Below, piece after piece: positions 6,456-11,518 of a DNA stretch of 11,518 nt. Source of the stretch: Lachnospiraceae bacterium UBA1712 (GTDB taxonomy: Bacteria > Bacillota > Clostridia > Lachnospirales > Lachnospiraceae); assembly GCA_002317175.1 (NCBI GenBank), contig DCJA01000040.1, positions 3,525 to 15,042 on the forward strand, written 5' to 3'. Below the pieces are notes generated by a model that worked only from the letters and a program-made list of their open reading frames with translations, had not been told where the DNA came from and ran no database searches. Position 1 is the stretch's first letter. Every line of letters starts with the position of its first letter. The translations under genes were made by a program, and so were the position numbers.

Positions 6456-6464
6456 TGTTATAAT
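6456..6464 (+). promoter_or_regulatory. Extended -10 promoter of the NAD(P)HX repair gene
   Basis: TGTTATAAT is a perfect -10 hexamer (6459-6464) with the TG extension. No good -35 is found 16-18 bases upstream, which extended -10 promoters can tolerate. Transcription would start near 6471, about 36 bases before the ATG, leaving room for the SD GAGGTGA (6494-6500). Confidence 0.55.
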
Positions 6465-6506
6465 GATTTTTAGTTACTGTTGATATATATTGTGAGGTGA
6501 CTTTTT

Positions 6507-8066
6507 ATGATTCAGTTACTTACAGTTTCAGATATGCGTGAAAGTGATAAATGTACAATTGCCAATGGAACTGACTCCAAAATACTGATGTACAGAGCTG
6601 GCGAGTCAATCTACAATGCCATTAAGGATCTGCCTGCCCCCTTTGCTATTATTTGTGGAAATGGCAACAATGCTGGTGATGGCTACGTACTAGCCAGTCT
6701 GCTTAAGAAAGCCAATATTGATTGCAAGTTGTTTAGAATAACTGAAAGGTTTTCTGAGGATGGCAAATACTATTATGAGCAATGTTCAGACTCTGCTATA
6801 TACGATGAAATAATAAATATTGATAGTTTCTCTTCAGCAATTAATGCATTTCCTACTATTGTCGATTGTATATTTGGAACTGGATTCCATGGTGAAGTGA
6901 AGGAGCCGGAACGCTCGGTTATTAATGCGATTAACGCATGCAGCAACAGTTTCGTTGTTAGCATCGACATTAATAGTGGCTTAAATGGTGATAATGGTCT
7001 TTGCGACATCTGTGTTCACTCAGACCTTACCATTTCTATTGGTAATATGAAACCTGGACATTTTCTTGGAAATGCAAAGGATGTCTGCAAAAAAATCATC
7101 AACTATGATATTGGAATCCAACCAGTAGATAATCATCAAAAGATATATCTAACTGAGTCCACTGACTTCAAAGAAATATTCAAGTCCAGAGCTAATAACA
7201 GCAATAAAGGAAGTTATGGTTATATTGGACTTATCGGTGGGAGCCAATGCTACAGTGGTGCAATTCGCCTGGCCAATATGGCTGCCTGTGCAATGCGCAG
7301 CGGTTCAGGAGTTGTAAAGATTGCTGCTCCTGCTTCACTGGGACAGATAATAATGCCTGCAATACTTGAAAGCACCTTTTATCCACTGTCTGATAAGAAT
7401 GGCGATCTTATATTTGTTGAAAGCGAATTTAAAAAGCTTCTGACACTCTCTTCCATCGCCTTTGGTATGGGAATCGGCAACAGCGAGGAGACCCAAAAAG
7501 CACTTACATATTTGCTTAAAAACTACACCGGAACACTAATCATAGATGCAGACGGTCTTAATGCCCTTGCATCCCTGGATAGCTCTTTACTGAGAACTAA
7601 ATCCTGCAAGGTTATACTGACACCTCATCCAAAGGAATTTTCCCGTATACTATCTGGTATAAATAGTGCTACAGTTCAATCCGAGGGCAAAAAACCGCCT
7701 ACAAATGATATTTCTGTAAACAATATATTATGTAAACCTATATATTATGCTGCAGAATATGCAAAAGCAAATAATCTAATAGTTCTACTTAAAGGCTCGT
7801 CTACCATTATCAGCGATGGGAATACAAGCTACATCAGTAACAGTGGCTGTCCTGGAATGGCTACTGCCGGAAGCGGTGATGTTCTATCTGGAATATTAGC
7901 AGCAGTCTGCGGATACAATAAAGATAATCTGCTTTTGGCTACGGCTGCTACAGCATATATGACTGGTCTGGCAGGCGAAAAGGCCTCTTCTAAATATGGT
8001 GATATAAGTATGATTGCCTCAGATACAGCAAGCTTTATCCCCGAAGCAATTATGGAATTGATGTAA
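6507..8066 (+). CDS. nnr: Bifunctional NAD(P)HX epimerase / ADP-dependent NAD(P)HX dehydratase
   Basis: A 519-residue cytoplasmic metabolite-repair enzyme that restores hydrated, inactive NADH and NADPH. The N-terminal YjeF_N epimerase domain (about 1-208) shows the LMYRAG segment (27-32), GNGNNAGDGY (51-60; the usual GGDG is AGDG here), VDCIFGTGF (119-127) and IDINSGLNGDNG (153-164). The C-terminal ribokinase-like dehydratase domain (about 222-519) shows KGSYGYIGLIGGS (234-246), IIDADGLNAL (345-354), LTPHPKEFSRI (371-381), LLKGSS (427-432) and AGSGDVLSGI (454-463), with the likely catalytic Asp458. Two-domain fusions of this length are the common bacterial form. The ATG has a strong SD (GAGGTGA). 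It has its own promoter and terminator and no co-directional partner in view. Confidence 0.95.
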   Translation: MIQLLTVSDMRESDKCTIANGTDSKILMYRAGESIYNAIKDLPAPFAIICGNGNNAGDGYVLASLLKKANIDCKLFRITERFSEDGKYYYEQCSDSAIYDEIINIDSFSSAINAFPTIVDCIFGTGFHGEVKEPERSVINAINACSNSFVVSIDINSGLNGDNGLCDICVHSDLTISIGNMKPGHFLGNAKDVCKKIINYDIGIQPVDNHQKIYLTESTDFKEIFKSRANNSNKGSYGYIGLIGGSQCYSGAIRLANMAACAMRSGSGVVKIAAPASLGQIIMPAILESTFYPLSDKNGDLIFVESEFKKLLTLSSIAFGMGIGNSEETQKALTYLLKNYTGTLIIDADGLNALASLDSSLLRTKSCKVILTPHPKEFSRILSGINSATVQSEGKKPPTNDISVNNILCKPIYYAAEYAKANNLIVLLKGSSTIISDGNTSYISNSGCPGMATAGSGDVLSGILAAVCGYNKDNLLLATAATAYMTGLAGEKASSKYGDISMIASDTASFIPEAIMELM

Positions 8067-8072
8067 ACATAT

Positions 8073-8113
8073 AAAAAAGAGAGTTGATTATTTAATCAAC
8101 TCTCTACTTTTTT
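8073..8113. terminator. Bidirectional terminator between nnr and rny
   Basis: A perfect 13-pair inverted repeat (AGAGAGTTGATTA / TAATCAACTCTCT, two-base centre) is flanked by a run of A on the left (8073-8078) and a run of T on the right (8108-8113). It therefore has a T tail in both directions and should end both convergent transcripts. It starts seven bases after the nnr stop codon and about 32 bases past the rny stop. Confidence 0.9.
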
Positions 8114-8144
8114 AACAAACACTGTTTGTAAGCTTCTGCTATTC

Positions 8145-9692
8145 CTATTTTGCGTAGTCAATTACACGACTTTCGCGGATAACATTTACCTTGATCTGAC
8201 CTGGATACTCAAGCTCTGCTTCAATCTGCTTTGAGATATCTCTAGCAAGCAATACCATATCAGAATCTGTAATCTGCTCTGGAACTACCATTACACGAAT
8301 CTCACGTCCGGCCTGGATAGCAAACGATTTGTCTACACCTTTGAAATTGTTTGATATTTCTTCTAACTGACGAAGTCTTGTTGTATAAGTCTCTAATGTC
8401 TCTCTTCTAGCACCTGGTCTTGCAGCGCTGATAGCATCTGCAGCCTGTACTATACAAGCAATTAAGCTCTGTGGTTCTACATCACCATGATGAGCCTCAA
8501 CTGCATTAATAACAATAGCTGACTCCTTGTATTTCTTACAAAGTTCTGTACCGAGCTGAATATGAGAACCTTCCATCTCATGATCAACGGCTTTACCGAT
8601 ATCATGAAGAAGACCTGCTCTCTTAGCAACACGTACATCAAGTCCTAACTCACTTGCAAGAAGTCCTGACAACTGTGATACTTCGATAGAATGCTTTAAT
8701 GCATTCTGTCCGTAACTTGTTCTAAACTTCATCTTACCAAGAAGCTTAACAAGTTCAGGATGAATACCATGTACTCCAACTTCAAGTACTGCGGCTTCAC
8801 CTTCTTCTTTGATCATAACCTCAACTTCACGCTGAGCCTTTTCAACCATTTCTTCGATTCTAGCTGGATGAATACGTCCATCTACAATCAGTTTTTCGAG
8901 AGCTATACGGGCTACCTCTCTACGAATTGGATCGAATCCAGAAAGAATAACTGCTTCAGGTGTATCGTCGATAATAAGATCAACGCCTGTAAGAGTTTCG
9001 ATAGTACGGATATTACGTCCTTCTCTACCAATAATTCTACCTTTCATCTCATCATTTGGAAGCTGAACAACAGATATTGTTGTCTCTGATACATGATCTG
9101 CTGCGCATCTCTGAATTGCATTAACAACATATTCTTTAGCTTTCTTATCAGCTTCTTCCTTAGCACGACTTTCCATCTCTTTAATCATGACGGCTGTCTC
9201 GTGCTTGACATCTTCTTCAACAATTTTCAGTAGGTAATCTTTTGCCTGGTCGGAGGTTAAACCTGAAATTCTTTCTAGTTCCTGAACACGTTCCTGGTTA
9301 AGCTTTGAAATAACTTCCTTCTGCTTGTTAAGGTTTTCTTCCTTAGCATTCAGAGAAGCCTCTTTCTTCTCGATAGCCTCTGTCTTACGGTCGATATTCT
9401 CTTCCTTCTGCTGAATACGACGTTCGTTACGCTGGATTTCATTACGACGTTCTTTGATTTCTCTATCAAGCTCATTCTTAGCCTTGATAGATTCCTCTTT
9501 GATCTCAAGAAGTCCTTCACGTTTCTTTGTCTCAGCAGTCTGGAGAGCTTCATCAATGATAGCTCTTGCCTGTTCTTCTGCATTACCAATCTTAGAATTA
9601 GCATTCTTCTTCATAACATTTGAAGTAATTGCATAAGCAACAGGTGCTACAACCACGGCAGTGACTATGACAGCTAATATAATTCCTAGCAT
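8145..9692 (-). CDS. rny: Ribonuclease Y
   Basis: A 515-residue membrane-anchored endoribonuclease that starts bulk mRNA decay in Firmicutes and cuts preferentially 5'-monophosphorylated RNA. One transmembrane helix (about 3-25) is followed by a long charged coiled coil (about 33-190), then the KH RNA-binding domain with GRIIGREGRNIRT (218-230), then the HD phosphohydrolase domain. The HD metal ligands are visible at His334, His363-Asp364 (LLHDIGKA) and Asp419. HHGD (401-404) and the family's C-terminal block ending SRVIDYAK are also present. Length and domain order are normal and no key residue is missing. The ATG follows AGGAGG (9703-9708) ten bases upstream. It is a single-gene unit with its own strong promoter and a shared terminator. 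Confidence 0.97.
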   Translation of the reverse strand: MLGIILAVIVTAVVVAPVAYAITSNVMKKNANSKIGNAEEQARAIIDEALQTAETKKREGLLEIKEESIKAKNELDREIKERRNEIQRNERRIQQKEENIDRKTEAIEKKEASLNAKEENLNKQKEVISKLNQERVQELERISGLTSDQAKDYLLKIVEEDVKHETAVMIKEMESRAKEEADKKAKEYVVNAIQRCAADHVSETTISVVQLPNDEMKGRIIGREGRNIRTIETLTGVDLIIDDTPEAVILSGFDPIRREVARIALEKLIVDGRIHPARIEEMVEKAQREVEVMIKEEGEAAVLEVGVHGIHPELVKLLGKMKFRTSYGQNALKHSIEVSQLSGLLASELGLDVRVAKRAGLLHDIGKAVDHEMEGSHIQLGTELCKKYKESAIVINAVEAHHGDVEPQSLIACIVQAADAISAARPGARRETLETYTTRLRQLEEISNNFKGVDKSFAIQAGREIRVMVVPEQITDSDMVLLARDISKQIEAELEYPGQIKVNVIRESRVIDYAK

Positions 9693-9695
9693 GTC

Positions 9696-9708
9696 AGGAG
9701 CACCTCCT
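9696..9708 (-). promoter_or_regulatory. Hairpin that would cover the rny Shine-Dalgarno site
   Basis: On the minus strand AGGAG, GTG, CTCCT form a perfect five-pair inverted repeat in which the SD itself is the 5' arm and the 3' arm sits between SD and start codon. If folded, it would limit ribosome access to rny. The three-base loop makes it modestly stable, so the effect is uncertain. Confidence 0.45.
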
Positions 9709-9779
9709 ATTAAATTTTAATTGTAATTTATTATCAACGGACATAATATGCCCATCCATAGCAATCTACAACAAATATG

Positions 9780-9808
9780 ATTTTATATGAATATGTATTT
9801 AATGTCAA
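9780..9808 (-). promoter_or_regulatory. Sigma-A promoter of rny
   Basis: On the minus strand a perfect TTGACA (9803-9808) is 17 bases from TAAAAT (9780-9785, five of six). Transcription would start near 9773, giving a leader of about 80 bases that contains a small hairpin at 9739-9753 and the SD hairpin at 9696-9708. This is the best -35/-10 pair in the window. Confidence 0.75.
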
Positions 9809-9833
9809 GGTTTTATGTAAATTAGCCTAATAC

Positions 9834-9842
9834 TTATCCACA
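9834..9842 (+). other. Perfect match to the DnaA box consensus
   Basis: TTATCCACA matches the high-affinity DnaA box exactly and lies between the symporter terminator and the rny promoter. It is alone; the only other near match seen is TTATCCACC at 54-62. No origin features surround it, and a chance match is quite possible in AT-rich DNA. Confidence 0.25.
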
Positions 9843-9844
9843 AT

Positions 9845-9874
9845 AAAGGCAGCCCATATATAGTGGGCTGCCTT
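9845..9874 (-). terminator. Intrinsic terminator of the symporter gene
   Basis: A perfect 11-pair stem (AAGGCAGCCCA / TGGGCTGCCTT) with a seven-base loop starts about 25 bases after the symporter stop codon. On the minus strand it ends in CCTTTATT, a short T tail. It separates the symporter transcript from the rny promoter just downstream. Confidence 0.85.
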
Positions 9875-9899
9875 AAATTAATCAATAGATATATACTAT

Positions 9900-11444
9900 T
9901 TATTCTTCACCATTCTTAACTGCTTCTGCCATCTGCGCCTGAATCTCAGGGTCAAATGAAAGCATTGGCTCAATAGTAACAACATCATCACTCTGTGGCT
10001 TAATCTTACGATCCACATAGTTCTTTGTAATCTTATATACAAGTGGAGTAAGTGAAAGAACACCAATAAGGTTAGGAATCATCATAAGTCCATTAAAGGT
10101 ATCTGAAATATCCCATGCAAGAGAGTTGTCAAGTAAAGCACCAGAGATAATCATAATAACAAAGATAACTCTGTAGATCTTTGCACCCTTAACTCCAGCA
10201 AGATATTCTACAGCTTTTGAACCATAATGTGACCAACCCATAACAGTTGTAAATGCAAAAAGTAAAACTGCAATAGCAATAAACCATTCACCTGGCTTAC
10301 CAAAAATACCACCAAATGCCTTTGCAACCAGAGTTGCACTATCAACCTCGCCAACAGGGGCTCCTGTTGAAAGATCTATATATCCAGATGAAAGACATAC
10401 AATAGCTGTCATTGTACATACAACAATTGTATCAGCAAAAACTTCGAAGATACCCCAAAGTCCCTGCTTTACTGGCTCCTTAACATTAGAGTTTGAATGA
10501 ACCATAACTGATGATCCAAGACCAGCTTCGTTAGAGAATATACCTCTCTTACAACCATTCTTAATAGCAAGACTTAATGCTGTACCAGCTGCACCACCTG
10601 CAACTGCCTTTGCTCCAAGAGCAAACTTGAAGATTGCAGCAAACATAGCTCCAATTCTTGAGATATGGCAGCACATGATTATAAGTGCACCTATAACGTA
10701 TACTATCGCCATGAAAGGTACTACTCTTTCAGCAACTGAGGCAATTCTCTGAAGACCACCAAGAATGATGAATCCACCGATTACCATGAGTAATACACCA
10801 ATAAACCATCTAACGATTGAAACACCAGCAACTGTTGGAACTACTAATCCACTAAAGAACGCTGATTCCATGTTAAGAGTAATCTTATTAATCTGACCTA
10901 AGTTACCGATACCAAATGAAGCAAGAATAGCAAAGCAAGCAAATATAACTGCAAGAACATTTCCAACTGTCTTCATTCCCTTATAAGAACCAAGTCCATC
11001 CTTAAGATAGTACATTGGTCCACCAGACCACTCACCCTCTGAATTTCTACGACGGAAATAAATACCAAGAATATTCTCAGAGTAGTTTGTCATCATACCA
11101 AGTAAAGCTGCAATCCACATCCAGAAAACTGCACCAGGTCCACCTACGCAGATAGCTGCAGCAACACCAGCTATGTTACCTGTACCAATTGTAGCAGCAA
11201 GAGCTGTACAAAGAGCCTGGAACTGTGATACTGCACCGACCTGAGACTTATCATGAGTATCCTTCTGGAATACTGTTGCTATAGTCTTAGACCACCAGTG
11301 CTTGATGTGTGAAAACTGAAAAAACTTTGTTACTACTGAACATACTACACCAGTACCCAGCAATAAAACGATTGCAAACCAGCCCCACGCGAAACTATTA
11401 ATCACGTCATTGACTGCTGCGACTTGTGATAAAAAATTTTCCAT
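9900..11444 (-). CDS. AgcS-family sodium:amino-acid symporter, probably for glycine
   Basis: A 514-residue inner-membrane transporter of the alanine/glycine:cation symporter family, with about ten or eleven hydrophobic helices starting near residue 18. Family blocks are clear: ATIGTGNIAGVAAAI (84-98), GGPGAVFWMW (101-110), GGPMYYL (141-147), KRGIFSNEAGLGSS (299-312) and GWSHYGSKA (403-411). A short hydrophilic tail (about 476-514) is cytoplasmic. The family moves alanine or glycine with sodium and is usually named for alanine. Here the glycine riboswitch directly upstream points to glycine as the physiological substrate (inference from regulation, not from binding-site residues). The ATG has AGGAG (11453-11457) eight bases away, and this SD overlaps the riboswitch. 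Terminated at 9845-9874, so the transcript appears monocistronic. Confidence 0.95.
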   Translation of the reverse strand: MENFLSQVAAVNDVINSFAWGWFAIVLLLGTGVVCSVVTKFFQFSHIKHWWSKTIATVFQKDTHDKSQVGAVSQFQALCTALAATIGTGNIAGVAAAICVGGPGAVFWMWIAALLGMMTNYSENILGIYFRRRNSEGEWSGGPMYYLKDGLGSYKGMKTVGNVLAVIFACFAILASFGIGNLGQINKITLNMESAFFSGLVVPTVAGVSIVRWFIGVLLMVIGGFIILGGLQRIASVAERVVPFMAIVYVIGALIIMCCHISRIGAMFAAIFKFALGAKAVAGGAAGTALSLAIKNGCKRGIFSNEAGLGSSVMVHSNSNVKEPVKQGLWGIFEVFADTIVVCTMTAIVCLSSGYIDLSTGAPVGEVDSATLVAKAFGGIFGKPGEWFIAIAVLLFAFTTVMGWSHYGSKAVEYLAGVKGAKIYRVIFVIMIISGALLDNSLAWDISDTFNGLMMIPNLIGVLSLTPLVYKITKNYVDRKIKPQSDDVVTIEPMLSFDPEIQAQMAEAVKNGEE

Positions 11445-11455
11445 ATCCTATTCTC

Positions 11456-11518
11456 CTGTCCTTTTGCCTGAGAGATTGGCAAAACTGCCTTACACCTTCG
11501 GCGCCCACGCAACCAAAA
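11456..11518 (-). ncRNA. Glycine riboswitch (gcvT type), 5' part cut by the window edge
   Basis: The minus strand carries the conserved glycine aptamer core in order: GCGCCGAAGG, then GTAA, a short hairpin GGCA/TGCC (11478-11489), and CTCTCAGGCAAAAGGACAG (11456-11474). The 3' end GGACAG shares its last two bases with the SD AGGAG of the symporter, so the closing P1 helix would overlap the ribosome-binding site, and ligand binding could block translation. The 5' arm of P1, any second aptamer and the promoter lie beyond the window. Confidence 0.93.

Noticed and set aside
8115..8132. ACAAAC/GTTTGT inverted repeat near the rny stop codon as a second terminator
   Set aside because: Only six pairs with no T tract, and the strong terminator at 8073-8113 already serves this gap.

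Overview
This window looks like an AT-rich chromosomal segment from a low-GC anaerobic Firmicute. Protein similarity recognised by eye (RNase Y, a clostridial-type acyl-CoA ligase, a CapA-like protein, an SH3b/NlpC lipoprotein, an AgcS symporter under a glycine riboswitch) suggests Lachnospiraceae. The genus cannot be fixed from the sequence alone. The eight complete protein genes are mostly housekeeping or cell-envelope genes. I see no transposase, phage gene, CRISPR array, toxin-antitoxin pair, tRNA or rRNA, and no obvious multi-gene novel system.

Layout, left to right. Positions 1-160 hold the probable ribosome-binding site of a minus-strand gene lying off the left edge, and the terminator of the next gene. 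An AMP-forming acyl-CoA ligase (161-1795, -) has a near-consensus promoter and a 27-bp direct repeat that looks like an operator array. A SAM-dependent methyltransferase (1999-2805, -) follows, then a membrane-anchored CapA-like metallophosphatase-fold protein (3053-4420, +). Convergent to it is an operon read leftward: dtd (5796-6248, -) then an NlpC/P60 lipoprotein (4531-5784, -). Divergent from dtd is the bifunctional NAD(P)HX epimerase/dehydratase (6507-8066, +). It converges on RNase Y (8145-9692, -). Last is an AgcS-family sodium:amino-acid symporter (9900-11444, -), preceded by a glycine riboswitch cut by the right edge.

The most notable content is in the gaps. Short tandem repeats occur in three of them. 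Those upstream of dtd each carry a complete-looking extended -10 promoter, so promoter number would change with repeat number. Those upstream of the acyl-CoA ligase repeat a GGTGGTCT element, with an inverted copy lying between the -35 and -10. Those between capA and the NlpC gene appear to derive from one arm of the shared terminator. The glycine riboswitch overlaps the symporter's Shine-Dalgarno sequence and argues that glycine is the transported substrate. The rny Shine-Dalgarno sequence also sits in a small perfect hairpin.

The genes do not form one pathway. They cover fatty or organic acid activation, cell-wall remodelling, translation quality control, repair of damaged NAD(P)H, mRNA decay and amino-acid uptake.
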